From: Emydura subglobosa
Taxonomy: Eukaryota > Chordata > Testudines > Chelidae
Direction: 5' to 3'
Assembly (NCBI GenBank): GCA_007922225.1
Contig: ML679968.1
Location: forward strand, 6,936,075-7,000,074
DNA: 64,000 nt
Shown: in pieces, positions 1 to 11,636 of the stretch
Layout: the number at the start of each line of letters is the position of its first letter
How positions within the stretch are numbered: position 1 is the stretch's first letter
Made by a program: the position numbers and the translations under genes
The notes under the pieces: model-generated
Told to the model about the DNA's origin: nothing
What the model saw: only the letters and a program-made list of their open reading frames with translations
Databases searched by the model: none

Positions 1-24
1 CAGAGGGGAAAGAGGGTGGGTTGT

Positions 25-118
25 GGAATGGACATGAGCAACACATCTTAAAGAACAACAGTTACGAGGTAAGTAACTGTTCTTTCTTCTTCGAGTGCTT
101 GCTCATGTTCACCTCTGG
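25..118 (-). repeat. DIRS terminal/internal complementary repeat (copy 1)
   Basis: This block is palindromic: a stretch containing GACATGAGCAACAC is followed after about 40 bases by its near reverse complement GAGTGCTTGCTCATGT. The same arrangement occurs at 57985-58078. In DIRS elements the terminal repeats and an internal complementary region are thought to template the circular intermediate. Confidence 0.7.
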
Positions 119-218
119 AGGCAGGTAGGAGTTCATGGCCGTGAGGATTGCAACACCCCCTTCCGAACTGGGGTTTTACGTGCAGAGGTTTTGTCCACCA
201 GGACAGAGAGGTAAGTAT

Positions 219-563
219 TCATGGGGGAATGGTAAGTATCCAGTCCAGCTGATTTCTGGACGGGGAGTATACTGATGCTAGCCACATCTGCAACAGTCTG
301 AGATGTAGTTGGGAGTTCTGAACCCCGTAAGTGCAGGCTGCCATGTGCTCCAAGAGGCTGACGCACAGTCTCGCTGTAGTAAGCGGATGGGCTGACGGAC
401 TGGCTATGAGATCCGAAATGGCCTGAAATCTGGCCACTGGTAGGAGTGCTTTAGCTTGCATAGAGTCTAGGACAGCCCCAATAAACTCTATTCTCTGAAC
501 TGGTATGAGCGTTGACTTCTGCTCATTTGTCAGTAGGCCGAGAGCTCGACAGGTGTCTTGCAT
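219..563 (-). pseudogene. DIRS reverse transcriptase end / RNase H start fragment
   Basis: A 114-codon open piece. Its first part (CRALGLLTNEQKSTLIP) matches the end of the reverse transcriptase of the long DIRS copy (CRCLGLLINEQKSTLIP near 60300), and the rest matches the connection into RNase H (HMAACTYG; compare HMAACTYV near 60115). The palm motif with the catalytic aspartates lies upstream in the intact arrangement and is absent here, as are the RNase H catalytic residues. The fragment is joined a short distance upstream to a gag C-terminal piece, so this is a deletion product and not a gene. It is open by chance or recent age, with no evidence of function. Confidence 0.75.
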
Positions 564-674
564 GACCTTCCATCGCGTGCTGAACTTGCAACCTTGATGT
601 TGCGGTTGGTATGTCTTGAAGTGTCTCCTGGAGGAAGAAGGGGTGTACAGACCTAGGGAGCACAGTGTGGCCCT

Positions 675-920
675 TTAGTCCTTCAGCCCATGCAGCCTTG
701 AGTCAGTCTGGTCAGCAAACAAAGCTGACCAATCAAAGGGGAAGTCCTGGATGGACTGCCAGACCTCTGTTGAGAGACCTGACAACTGGAGCCAGGATGC
801 TCTCCTCATATGTCTTTTCTTGTTTGGGGATGAACACTTCTGCAAAATTTTGCACTTTTCCCGCACATGTGCTTCTCCTAAACACTTCAAACACCTTTGG
901 TGCAAGTCACTAAGAGGCAT
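675..920 (-). pseudogene. DIRS gag fragment with zinc-knuckle-like N-terminus fused to gag C-terminus
   Basis: An 81-codon open piece joining two parts of gag that are far apart in the long copy. Residues about 1-35 carry the Cys/His cluster (CLKCLGEAH, then further Cys and Lys/Arg), equivalent to the region near 63410-63500. Residues about 40-81 match the gag C-terminal stretch (SWLQLSGL, QSIQDFPFD, ALFADQTD, LHGLKD), equivalent to about 61240-61400. Roughly 2 kb of gag between them is missing. The Cys/His cluster resembles nucleic-acid-binding knuckles of retroelement gag proteins. The open frame across the fusion is notable, but no function can be claimed. Confidence 0.7.
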
Positions 921-1255
921 CGGCTTCTTACAAGAAGCACAGGGTTTAAACCCCGGAGATCAAGGCATGCCTCAACCCTGGGATAGAGTTCGCTAAACTA
1001 ACTGCTAAACTATTAAGAGAACAACAACAACTATTTACACAAGATTAAACAACGAACCACTAGGACTATGAATACTTGCAAGAGCAAGAGAGTGTTCCAG
1101 CACTGTCATGGGCAGTAAGAAGGAACTGGAAGGAACGAGGGCTGGCAGCGCCCTATATACGAGCGCGTACACACGCCACTGCAGAGGGCACTAGAGCCAG
1201 GCCTACGGATACCACTAAGAGAAACATTTCCAGGACCGGTGCATGCAGCTGATTC

Positions 1256-1289
1256 AGAATGGACATGAACAAGCACTCAAAGAAGAATA
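1256..1289 (+). repeat. DIRS 5' terminal repeat (copy 1)
   Basis: The segment containing GGACATGAACAAGCACTC is the near reverse complement of the block at 85-118 and marks the outer end of copy 1. A GC-rich stretch with a TATATA tract at about 1153-1158 lies just inside it and could be the old element promoter on the minus strand; that is inference only. Confidence 0.65.
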
Positions 1290-1299
1290 AAACCTTCTG

Positions 1300-3648
1300 C
1301 AATGCAAAGCTAGTTCCAAGATTTTCTAATATGACAATGAAATTTGAACTCTTCTCAGCTTCCTTCCTCATTCTTGAGGGAATATAGTGCTGGCAGCAGA
1401 TACGAGATGGACAGCCCTGGAGACTGAAGTACTCAGAACAGAAAATACCTGAAAAGACAGTGCCAACTTCCCCTACTTTGCTTTGTGAAAAAGTCTTTCC
1501 CCTGATCTGGAAGGAGCACACAGACCTAAGAGGTAAGTGGTTAGTTAGTCTCCTTGCCCACTTAAATTCTTCTCTTTTCTATTGATATTGCCAAGAGATT
1601 CTAATTAGTGCCAACTAAGATGGCCATTATTGAAATGCTGACATATGTCCAGTAGGAATTGAATCAAGAGCACTCATGACCTTCAAAGAGGCCAACCGCT
1701 GAACCAGATACCTAGCAGAGGGTAGCAACTTTAGGTGATTAAAAAAAGTAGGAATATGGACAAACTACAGCCGGAGAGGTGAAAGGCTCTGTATTCCTTT
1801 CCAATCCCCTGAACTGGGCAGCCTCCCAAGTTTCTAATGTTTAATGCTCGGATATTTACAAACCAAAGTAAATCAACTTTGACCCACATAGAATGTAAAA
1901 TGAATGCCCCCCAGAGTGCTGAGAAGCAGATGATAGTTTAACGGGAAACATGCACTACTTGATATTTAAGTGATTCACGCATTCTTAATATTGTGCTTTC
2001 TGATCAGTTATTTAGCTGACATTTAGTGTTGCTATAAAGTGAGTTAACTGTATATGGCATTTTTCCCTTTTATCATATTTCCTGTCACATGGCAAACTCC
2101 CTGTGTGCCAATTGTGTGTATAATTTGTATTATAGTTCAATGGTTTTTCTCACAAATCAAAAAGATTTTCAGCAAGCTCCAAGACATGTGTGTTGACCTA
2201 GTATCTTTTCCAATCGTCTCTAAAAATACCTTCCACATGCTACGTAAAGTGCAAACTCACGTTTATTAATCAACAGTAAGACAACGTGGCAGCTCCTAGG
2301 GTCCCTTCCTCAGGTCTGCTCAGGCCACAACTTAGATCTTTTCTGCAGAAAAAGTCACTCCATTATTATATTTTTGTGGGATAACAACACACGTGTCCCC
2401 AAGATTCAGAGCCCTCTAACCCCTTTGCAGTAGGATTCAAATGGATGTGGTGTTCCAGGCAAACAATGCCAGTCTTCTACAGTGCGTTTATTTAAAAGCA
2501 TGCCCAAAAAAACCTAGAAGTGGTGAATGTAACTATAACACAAGAATAATAATACGAGTCTAAAGACAGAGCTCCATAAATAAATGCACAGCTCAGCTCC
2601 CAAAATAGCTTGCACGACCCAACTAATCTCTCCCTCAGGAGGGTCACAGCCCAATGGCAGTGCATTTGGAATCTAAACTGAAGTCAGAAGAAGAGGAGGA
2701 GGAGGAAAAAAAAAAGATTGGAAGCAGTATTTAAAGGGACACATCGCTGCCCTCTTCAAAGCTCCATTTCCTACCAGTATTCCAAGTGAAGCCTCGATAG
2801 GGAGGCATAATAATCATGCTCAATAGGAACAGTAATTACTTCTTAAAAAGGGATCCTCTCTGAATTCTTCTCATAAACCCAATCCGCAATGAAGGGGAAT
2901 GACATAACTAAGTATGGAAACAAAGACATAATTTCTCTCCGACCCCAATGTGAGATGTCGCTTACATGACAGACTGCTCTGCACATCTCTCTCCACTCTC
3001 AGACTATTTTTCCTTTTGGCATCTACCACTGCTCCAACTTATTGTGCCTCTGACCGGGAGAGTAAGCTACAGTAAAGAGACCTTTCTTTAACCAACACAG
3101 AATGCTATGCTATGAATCAACAAAGACACGTTGCCAGAGCTATTACTATAGTCTTCTTTGTCTCAAAGTCCCACTTGTTTGCCTCCAGTATGCACGAGAC
3201 CTCAGCTGCCTTAATCCCCCCATATGCCCCTCACCCCCTTACATTGCAAGATGCCAATTCTTTATGCAAAAAGGCTGTCTGTACATGTATGGCATTTTAA
3301 AAAAACTACCAGCTGTCAACCTCTATTTGATATTTGCAGTAGTGTCTGCAGTGTAATCTATATCTATTCAAATTCTTTCACTATCTGCTATGCTTACTTA
3401 TTTTACATTTCATGAATGTACTTCCACTGAACACCCCTGACATCTAGCACTGTCCCTTTTTGTATACATAGATAGTATGCTTGGATAAAAATAGAAAATA
3501 TGGTAACAGTACATTCTCAGATATATGAGGAGGATAAATTACATACAATGTATGTACTCTGTAATCTGGGAGGCAGAGAATTAAAACAGCTGCCCATCTC
3601 TTCAGGCATTTTAGCATCACTTGGGACTGATGCCAACTATAAAAAAGA
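1300..3648. other. Unassigned AT-rich DNA
   Basis: No gene, RNA gene or recognisable transposon end seen. A purine tract of GAA/GAG units sits near 2690-2716. All open frames are short and lack coding character. Confidence 0.5.
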
Positions 3649-3652
3649 CTAA

Positions 3653-3890
3653 GGCCTTGTCTACACTACAAAGATAAATCAACCTGTGCTAGATCGACTT
3701 ACAGCCACCGCATTAGTTACTGTGGTGCCGGATGTCCACACTACCTTCCTTGTGTCGGTGGAGAGCGTCCTCACCAGGAGCATTTCCATCAACGTGAGGG
3801 GGCAGTGTAGGCAGCTGAGAGCCCACTACACAACCTATGATAGTACAGCTATGATGGCACAGTCTCTAATATAGACACAGATCATGCCAA
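3653..3890. repeat. 3-bp-TSD inverted-repeat element, copy 1 (partial)
   Basis: Starts with GGCCTTGTCTACACT, the family terminal sequence, directly after TAA. Its interior (GATGTCCACACTACCTTCCT, CACCAGGAGCA) is shared with the longer copy at 51455-52242. The right end is degraded. Confidence 0.6.
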
Positions 3891-5044
3891 CAAAAGGAGT
3901 TTTTCTGCTGGTGTAAAACCCCACTGTGATGCTGGCTGGATTAAGGATTATAATATTATGGGTATTAATATTGCAAAATTACAACAAATCTTGCAAAATA
4001 TACCATGTAAGGTATCATTGGAAAAATTATGATTTACTGAATACGATAAGCTCTATATGTGTGTATCATCTTTGTATTGTAAACTATATGATGTGTGATG
4101 TCTAATGTGTGTGATGGTTTTGTATCTAAAACTTATGCTGTGGTACTGGGTGATGCCCCCAATAGATTAGCATGAACACAGTCCAGTTCCACTGAGGGCC
4201 AATCAAGGTCCATCATATATTTAATGAGTCCAGGGAATACGCCTATGGCTATGAATCATCAGAACATGTAGGGACATGCCTGTGGACAGGAACTTGAAGA
4301 GCTTTTCTCTGCCCATGTGCTATGACTCTGAGCTTCTGTTTGAAATTCGGAATGTACAAGCCACATGGCAGAAACTATAAAATACAGCTTTACTATCTCC
4401 ATTTTGTCTTCATTCCTGCTTCCTACCTCTGGATCAACTCATCTACAACGGAAGCTGTAAAACAAAGGACTGAGACCCTTCCAGGTATTGGATGTACTCC
4501 AGAGGAACTATACAAGCCTGCAAACTCCATAATTCTGCTAAGAATCTGATATATAAGGATTCTGAAGTCATTTGTATCTATCTGATTGCTTTGATCATTT
4601 AACATCTCTCTTTGTTTCCTTTCTTTTACAATACACCTTTAGTGTTAGTTACTAACGGAGTGGCTGGCAGTGTGGTATTTTGGGTAAGATCCAAACTAAT
4701 ATTGATCTAGTAATGTGACTGACATTTTGGGGATCAGGAGAACTTTTTGTAAAGGGAATAGAGTTTTAAATAACTTCTCTCTTTACTGGACCTAGGTGCT
4801 GTTTGGGAATCAGAGACTGAAATACAATAAAAGGAGGGGCTGCGTGACTTCTTGTTTTAGCTTCTTGATAACTAGTGTGGAGAATCAGGAGCACTGTTTG
4901 TGACTGGTTGGGGAATCTAACTTCAACGTTAGCCACCAGTTTGGGAGAATTTGACCTCCTCTTTCCAGCCTGTCCTGACCTTGGCATTTTCAGGTGGGTT
5001 ACCCTGGTATGGATGGGTCACACCCACCTCCCCAAACAACATTA
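3891..5044. other. Unassigned AT-rich DNA
   Basis: No gene or clear repeat boundary seen. It may contain diverged interspersed repeats, because parts read like repeat-derived DNA, but I cannot name any. Confidence 0.4.
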
Positions 5045-5192
5045 GCTGAGTCGACAGAAGCCCTCAGCTGTCAGCATAGCTGCATCTACCCTGTGGTTTT
5101 TGTCAGCATAGCTATGTCAGTCGTGGGTGTGTTTTTTCACACCCTTGACCACATAGCTATCTTGGTATAAGTTTTAAGTGTCGACCAAGCCT
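5045..5192. repeat. 3-bp-TSD inverted-repeat element, fragment
   Basis: Contains the internal family signature (CATAGCTATGTCAG, TTTTTTCACACCC) and ends with GTGTCGACCAAGCCT, a diverged form of the terminal GTGTAGACCAGGCCT. The left boundary is unclear. Confidence 0.5.
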
Positions 5193-6831
5193 CATACTAA
5201 TTGGGTTCAACTTGACATCTTGTGTTAGTACACTGAGCAAGAATTAGCCCATAGTCTTTCCTCTTAATAGGAAATTTCCCCAATTTTGTTTGGGTCTGTG
5301 ACTCAATATACAGTAAAACAATGTATTTTCTTCCTGTTCGACAACCAAGTTAAACTGCAGATGTAACAGGTGTTTCATACTGTAGGTTAGCTTCTCATCC
5401 TCTACCCATCCCCCAACTATTCTCTTGTTTACCAGAATACTGATTTGCATCTAATAAGAGGGTTTCTTTTTATTGCCTAAATTTGAAACTCATTATTGTC
5501 ATTTTCCTTCACATTTTTTGGAAGACAATGTCTTATTATGTCCTTATTACCCTGTCATAGGACTAATTTTTACAAACACCCCATGACAAATTCAAATCAT
5601 AACTTATTGAACACTAAATCTTAACACTATCATAGAACAAAAAAATCATCTATTCGTAACCATTAAACTAACTAGGCCTTTTTTATCCTAATGTAACAAA
5701 CAGGGAAGTGTGTGCAGTGGCTAAAAAACAGAACAAAAAACTGCCTGTTGGCAAATCTACAACCGTCTGGTGAATTACATTAACCCAGGCCAACATCTTT
5801 TCAGTGTTTGGGTTTCCTTCTTTACATTCAAGGCAGGAATTAACCTCCAGCACTATGATAAAGTTTGTGAGTATTTTTCTTTCTTTTTTTTTTTTGGTTT
5901 AGATTAATTGAATGGAATTGTCTCTTTCTCTGTTTTAAATACAAAAGCAGATAGGCATACATGTCTAGAGAGAAAAATGCATTCTGGACTATATTAAGGG
6001 GAAAACGACAAATCTGTCCCCTAAGTTAGAAAACTGAAAATAAAATGGAGAGTGAGTAACACTCACTAAAACATCAATTAAAAAAAAATCTACACACACT
6101 GCAAGAGTGAAATTCTGACTTAGGTTTCACCTGCCAACCTCTCAGTAACCAAAGACTCAAGACTTGCTTTTCAGCATGGTGAAACAATTGCTTATTTCAA
6201 CTAGTTATTTACTTGAAAGATTAGCAGACGTGGTATTGAACAGCAACTGAAACATTTTACTGTTTTCAATCCTATAGATTCCCCCTTTGTCGTCTTTTCC
6301 TTTTCTCCTCATCTTTCCCTCACAACTGGAAAAAAGAAGGAGAGAGAGAGAGTGTGTAAGCATAAATGAATGGGAAAAACCAACTTCCTCATTCCTATCC
6401 TAATTATTGGGTTTGGAAACAAACAAAAATAGGACAATTTTTTAAAAATGAAAATTTCCTTTGAAAATTTGTGCTTTGGCAGAAAAACAAAGATTTTGAC
6501 CTGCTCCATATAACATAAACCACCTAAAAGAGTTACATTTTTAATTAATCAAAGTGTTAAACCTTATCATTCTTTGAAATGTGGTTCTATTTCAAACAAT
6601 GACTTTCTTGGGGATCAATATTTAGTTTCAATGGCTTTCCACCAAATTTAGTCTACCAGTTTGCAAACTCAACTGGGGATCTGAAAGTCACGCTGCCCTC
6701 CCGTTCCCCCCCCCCCAAATCCCCCGGTCATGCATCCCCACTAGTAATAGATTCTGTAGGTCAAATTTTACTCTCACCACACTTGTGCACAGATAGGCAG
6801 TGTAGTTGTAGTGGTGTCAGCCCCAGGATAC
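5193..6831. other. Unassigned AT-rich DNA
   Basis: No gene seen. There are short homopolymer runs (T near 5885, C near 6708) and an AG/GT-rich patch near 6338-6358. Nothing else can be supported. Confidence 0.5.
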
Positions 6832-6987
6832 TAGAGTGACAAGGTGGGTGAGGTAATATCTTCTATTGGACCAACTTCTGTTGGTGAGAGAGAAACTTTT
6901 GAGATCTATGTGGTTCAAAAGCCTGTCTCTCTCACCAACAGATGTTGGTCCAATAAAAGATATTACCTCACCCACCTTGTCTCTCTA
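6832..6987. repeat. Near-perfect hairpin element (AAGGTGGGTGAGGTAATATC family)
   Basis: Two arms of about 55 bases are inverted copies of each other: the left arm runs from TAGAGTGACAAGGTGGGTGA, the right arm ends CACCCACCTTGTCTCTCTA. The spacer is about 30 bases. Both ends carry TA. Single-arm relatives occur at 17735-17832 and 39063-39165, so this is an interspersed repeat, probably two copies joined head to head or a short inverted-repeat transposon. Confidence 0.7.
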
Positions 6988-7182
6988 ATGCACAGATATG
7001 GCAGAGCAAAATTTAGCTCTGTAATTGGAACTTACTTAATAATTTAATTGATGTATGAGCCAAAACAGAATCCAGCTCACAGACCACATATATACGCATA
7101 TAGGTGTAAACACTAAATTGACAGGAAACTCATCAAATTTGACTCAGTATACAGAGGGAACTAATCCACTATTAATCAAAAG

Positions 7183-7403
7183 CAGGGGTTCTCAAACATT
7201 TTTTGGTGGGACCCCCTTTGAAAATATTTCAGGCTATGATGACCCCCCACAAAAAAGTGATGACTCCCACCCCATGCCATGCCATCTTTACCGTCATACA
7301 CAGGGGACTGACAGCTTGCGATCCCCACGCCCCTCCCCAACACACACACATAATAACCTCACGACCCCCTGAGGGGTCACGATTCCCAGTTTGAGAACCA
7401 CTG
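7183..7403 (+). mobile_element. hAT-type non-autonomous DNA transposon, copy A
   Basis: Terminal inverted repeats CAGGGGTTCTCAAAC and GTTTGAGAACCACTG bound a 221-base element. It is flanked by a degenerate 8-bp target duplication, ATCAAAAG (7175-7182) and ACCTAAAG (7404-7411), 6 of 8 identical. Such ends and 8-bp duplications are typical of hAT elements. There is no coding capacity. The interior (GACCCCCT, GAGGGGTCAC) is shared in inverted order with 35687-35863. Confidence 0.8.
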
Positions 7404-8360
7404 ACCTAAAGAGTTTAGGATTTCACAGTAATAAAACAGGATGTTTCAACCAATTGCATTTTTTGTACTTCATGCTGTCCTCAGAGCTACCTGAATCATT
7501 GATGGTTCATATTTTCATCATCTCAGATTTTATTTCACACAGGGATAAGGGCTGGAATAGACTGGCCAGACACTGTTTCCATGTTGCCAAGAATTGCACT
7601 TGCAAGTTGGTACTCTAGCACCCTCACATAGTCTGCAAATCTTACACTCTGCTGACATAACATCCAAGCTATTTCATGTTTACTATACACAACCACTGTC
7701 ACCAAGGGAGGAAATTCCAAGGCCAAGGTTTAACCTACCACAGTTGCAGGAACCCTCCAAAGAAAGAACATTTTTTTAGCAGATGTTTTATGTTTAACAT
7801 GTTTCCCTGAAAAGAGTTGCAATAGTCTTGAAAAATGTTTAACTCAAAGACCTATATCCTTTTGGGGGAATTTCTGTAAGGGTAAGCCATGCAAGGCTTC
7901 ACCAGAAAGTCTTTTGATCATAAGCATCGGAAACCCCAGGGCAAAAACAACAGTCTGCTAACTGCTTCTTGTCCTGCAGTGGCCACAAACACCCAACAAA
8001 ACTTGGGCTGATGCTCAAAAAGAAGCATGACCCCTCAGCGGTAGAGAACCAAACCTTCATGAAACGTTTACAGTAGGTTCTGAATCACAAGAACATTTCA
8101 AGAAATCAAAATGAGCTTTTAGAATAGGCAGCACATTTCCAAAAATTTTCATTTGCCTCACTCTCAAACTTAGAGCCTGTATAATATAGCAACGGACAAA
8201 AAAGATACGATATGGCACATCAATATAAACTGTCAGTCTGAAACCCTGGTGATAAATACGAAATATCCGTGCATTTCTCAGGGGTGGCGAAGTAAACTGT
8301 CACATCTGTGGATCTTTATTCTGGCTCTCTTTCTGTCTAAAATTCATGCTTTCTCCAAGA

Positions 8361-8609
8361 GCTTGCCTACACTTGAAAAGTTACAGCGGCACCACTATAG
8401 CGCTTCAGTATAGATACTCCCTTCAGCATATGTAATCCATCTCCCCAAGAGGCGGTAGCTAGGTCGACGGAAGAATTCTTCCATTAACCTAGCGCTGTCT
8501 ACACTGGGGGGTAGGTCAGCTTAACTACGTTGCTCAGAGGTGTGGATTTTTCACACCCAATGAGTGACAAAGCTGGGTTGACCTAACTTTTTAGTGTAAA
8601 CTAAACCTG
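8361..8609. repeat. 3-bp-TSD inverted-repeat element
   Basis: Ends GCTTGCCTACACTT and AGTGTAAACTAAACCTG are diverged inverted repeats. The trinucleotide AGA flanks both sides (8358-8360 and 8610-8612). Interior motifs CTCCCCAAGAGGCGGTAGCT and GCGCTGTCTACACTGG are shared with 36700-36935. Confidence 0.7.
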
Positions 8610-8612
8610 AGA

Positions 8613-11084
8613 CTAAACTGTCCTGGATTCCAAACAGACTCATTAATTAAACCATAAAAAGCCAACTCATTTTTCCTCACTTATTTTTAAGGAAAACAAA
8701 CTGCTTAATTGGACTATTTCCTTCCTAAACTACAGTGAACAAGATTGAGAGAGGAACCCTCTTCACTGACAGACCGAAATTAACCTCTAACTAAACCCTA
8801 CTGATTTTACTGAACTTGACATAACAGTACCCAGCAATATTACTTTGCTGTCATAAATTCTGCCATAAAATCTTCTTTAGAAAAGATTGAATCTTAAAAT
8901 TGAGACTGGGCTTCTCTCTTATAAACTCAGTTATTTTCTGTATTCAGTTTAAAGCAACTACACCACCTACAATTTTACTATTAGAGAGAACTCCAACCCT
9001 TTCCTTTCCCTTTTAAAAGGAGGTAGGCCAAATTCTCAGCTCACATAAATCAAGGTAGCCCCTGGGAGCTACGCTGATGTATGCCACCTGAGAATCGGGG
9101 GCAGGGAGGGGTTAGGCTCTAAGGCACACTTCACAGCGCCTGATATATATTTGCACAAAATATAAGAAAATGCAGAAAAATATATTTAAAACATGCAAAC
9201 AGAGCATCTGACTGATTAGTATCTTGTGCTGCAAATCAGATGATTTCTTTGGGGTGTGATAGGGGAGGAAAGTAGAGAATGAAGTGTTCAAGACACCTCA
9301 AAATGCTAAAGAGCCACCACTATCTTTCTCAAAAAATTCTTGACAAAGACAAAGGGAGGGTGAACATTGTCAACTGATATCTTCCTCCTCCTGCCCTTTA
9401 TGCCTCTCACACCCACATCAATATCTCAATCATTTTGTCCTTGAGAGACAGCCAACAGCACAGTAGAAATGAGAGAATGTCTCCTATACAGGCGCTAGTA
9501 ATGAACGCAACTGGGCAGCTATATGTGCAGGTGAGCATAGCAAATTCACTCTTGGAAATAAATTAAGGGGAACAGTGTGTTTCCAGATTACAGGTTTTTT
9601 TGAGATTTGAAGTACTCCAAGTTTATTTGGGGACAGTATCGTATTCAGCAAGTTCCACATTTATAATTAAGGTCTTCTCCATATTAGAACTGAAGATGTT
9701 CTAGCTCCAATTACATTCTAAACCACTCTGTTTAACATGATAGCAGCAAACATACATGCTTTCAACGAGACTTGGCCAGAGACTTGCAAGCAGTTTGAAC
9801 CCACACTATTTTATTTATTTTGATTTCTAACACACACAAAGGCACCCACCCAAAAGCTCTGGGTGTCCTGACATCATGTTAAAATCAGTTACAAATTACA
9901 CAATACAATAAAACATCAATTATCCTCATCCCTGAACAAAACCAAGCCATAATCAAATAATAACAAAGCAAACCAATCTCTCATTATGCCTCAGATCCTC
10001 CCCTATCCTTTCTATCCCCCACCCTCCAAAAGCCTGGAAAAACAGATGGCTCATCCAGTGTGCTCTGAAGGTCAACAGACTCACCATGTCTCTGAATAAA
10101 GAAAAGGTATACAATTTCTTTTATAGCATTCCCAGATTGTAGAATAGGAAAACACCAGAAGAGCAGTACAAAGAATGCTACAGCTAGGAGATATATAAGC
10201 ATATTTACCATGTTAAATAACCCAAGATACTGAAGGAAAAAAGAGTAAAGCAGTGAGCTCTTATTAATGCTATGAATTACAAATAATGAGTGAAAAGGAG
10301 ATTGATTTAAAATCTTACATTAAGATCCATAAAGTGAGGAGGCGGCTCGATAACTCAGGGGATTGGTAACAGATAAGAGCGTTTATTTCTCATGGCTGTC
10401 ATAATGTATGAATTCATGGTTTTCCTGCTTTGTAAAATGTGCCTGTATCTTTTGCGGGCAAGTGAGTGGGCGACTGTGCAGGTGAACGATTTTCTCCCGA
10501 GTTTGTTAGTTTGTTGGCTGGATTCTAAACTCAGAACGGTGTCAATCTGGAGAGTCCACTGATTACAAATGAAGCTATTCCAGATGTTCGCTGCTGTACC
10601 TGAGGTTCAAATCCACCTCTGCAAATATTAAAGTGCAAAATCTTAGGCAGAAAAAAAGTCACTAATAATGACATTATGGGGTATCTCACTGATTCCAAAG
10701 CAAATTTGTTCAATTTACAAGTAAAAACACATTCTTCCCATTTGCCAACCCTGTCAACTAAACCTGGGATCTGAAAGTCAAGTGCACAGTTTTCTTCTCC
10801 TGCATTACTTCGCTGGCCTTATACTTGCACTCAGTTGCACCTGTGAAATACCATCATCTTCATCAACTAGGCCATCAATTACACCCGTATAATCCCATTA
10901 TAGTTAGTATAGTGGCTTAGGTGTAACTGAGGACAGACTTTAGCTCAGTAACTGGATTTTGGTTATGATGCAAGAGAATGAATAGAACCCAGCTCACTTT
11001 CTCATAGCAGCAGTTCTAACAAGAGTAAAAAGTAGGTGTTAGTCACTAAATTAAGCAGACAGACACACTGAGTGGATCTGTTGA
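8613..11084. other. Unassigned DNA
   Basis: No supported gene. A minus-strand frame at 9984-10211 begins with a hydrophobic stretch but has no splice signals or family match I can support. A minus-strand acceptor-like site near 10627 is followed by about 90 bases of open frame, too little to call. Confidence 0.4.
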
Positions 11085-11100
11085 GTAAAAAGGTGCCCAT

Positions 11101-11106
11101 TTTATT
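11101..11106 (-). promoter_or_regulatory. Possible polyadenylation signal for the candidate terminal exon at 11550-11636
   Basis: The minus strand reads AATAAA here, about 445 bases downstream of the candidate stop codon, and is followed by a T-rich stretch. The hexamer is common by chance in AT-rich DNA, so the assignment depends on the exon being real. Confidence 0.25.
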
Positions 11107-11549
11107 TAGTCACTCAGAGTACAATGCACTTTAGAGAACAGCTGACCAAACTTCACAATAAATGAGCCATGCAGAGACACAAAATCAAGAGCAGTGAATT
11201 TTCCGTGGGTCTCGAACACTGGACTAACAAGGTAGTACAGAACAACCAAGTTAATGAAAGGAAATGGGAACAAAAAGTACCTACAGCTGTAAGATCACAT
11301 ATTTAAAAAAAAAAAAAAAAATAAGGATAGATAAAACTTGAAAGCAACCTGTTGCCAGGGTTTTCAGTCCAGAACCTCATAATTAACAGAGGAACTTCAT
11401 CTGAAAGAATATCCATTCAATGTATATTCTCCAGGATCATTACTGGTAAAATCAGTGACAGAATTTATACATGCAGGTATATTCATTAATTTTATCAGAC
11501 AAGCAGCATTTTGGGCTGTGTCGGAGATGTGAACCACAGTGTGTTTAGA

Positions 11550-11636
11550 TCATTCATTCAGTCTCCCCTCCCCGTCCACCGATCCCAACATTAGCCGCAG
11601 CTCCCGAACATATTGTGCATATTGCGCATAGTAGCT
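11550..11636 (-). CDS. Candidate terminal coding exon of an unidentified host gene
   Basis: On the minus strand a strong splice acceptor (CTCTCTCTTCTCATGCCTC then TCCAG) ends at 11637 and is followed by 28 codons and a TGA stop. The predicted C-terminus starts SYYAQYAQYVRELRLML and ends with acidic and polar residues (DGEGRLNE). Its tyrosine/glutamine-rich start followed by an amphipathic VRELRLML stretch looks like protein. The composition is also more GC-rich than the surrounding DNA, and CpG-containing codons are preserved. The frame stays open upstream of the acceptor, so the AG itself and not the frame defines the exon start. A possible AATAAA lies at 11101-11106. I do not recognise the gene. 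The alternative is a chance pyrimidine tract beside a short open frame; alignment to a turtle or bird proteome would decide. Confidence 0.4.
   Translation of the reverse strand, partial: SYYAQYAQYVRELRLMLGSVDGEGRLNE

Larger units (their letters stand above)
1..1290 (-). mobile_element. Internally deleted DIRS-type retrotransposon copy
   Basis: Minus-strand remnant of a tyrosine-recombinase (DIRS-type) retrotransposon. Three coding pieces are recognisable by comparison with the longer copy at 57735-63636: a gag N-terminal piece with a Cys/His cluster (CLKCLGEAH), a gag C-terminal piece (about 675-800), and a reverse-transcriptase thumb to RNase H start (about 219-563). The parts between them are missing: the gag middle, most of the reverse transcriptase, and everything from mid RNase H through the recombinase. 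The ends are kept. Positions 25-118 hold a palindromic terminal block and 1256-1289 hold the opposite-orientation terminal repeat. Positions 1-24 still align with the long copy, so the element continues left of the window. It is non-coding now and could only have moved with proteins supplied by another copy. Confidence 0.8.

Noticed and set aside
9984..10211. Minus-strand frame starting with a hydrophobic, membrane-like stretch
   Set aside because: T-rich DNA read in this phase gives Leu/Phe/Val runs by composition, and no promoter, splice site or homologue supports it.
10531..10713. Possible tRNA-derived SINE, because GGTTCAAATCC near 10604 resembles a polymerase III B box
   Set aside because: No A box at the expected distance and no SINE tail, so the match is likely chance.
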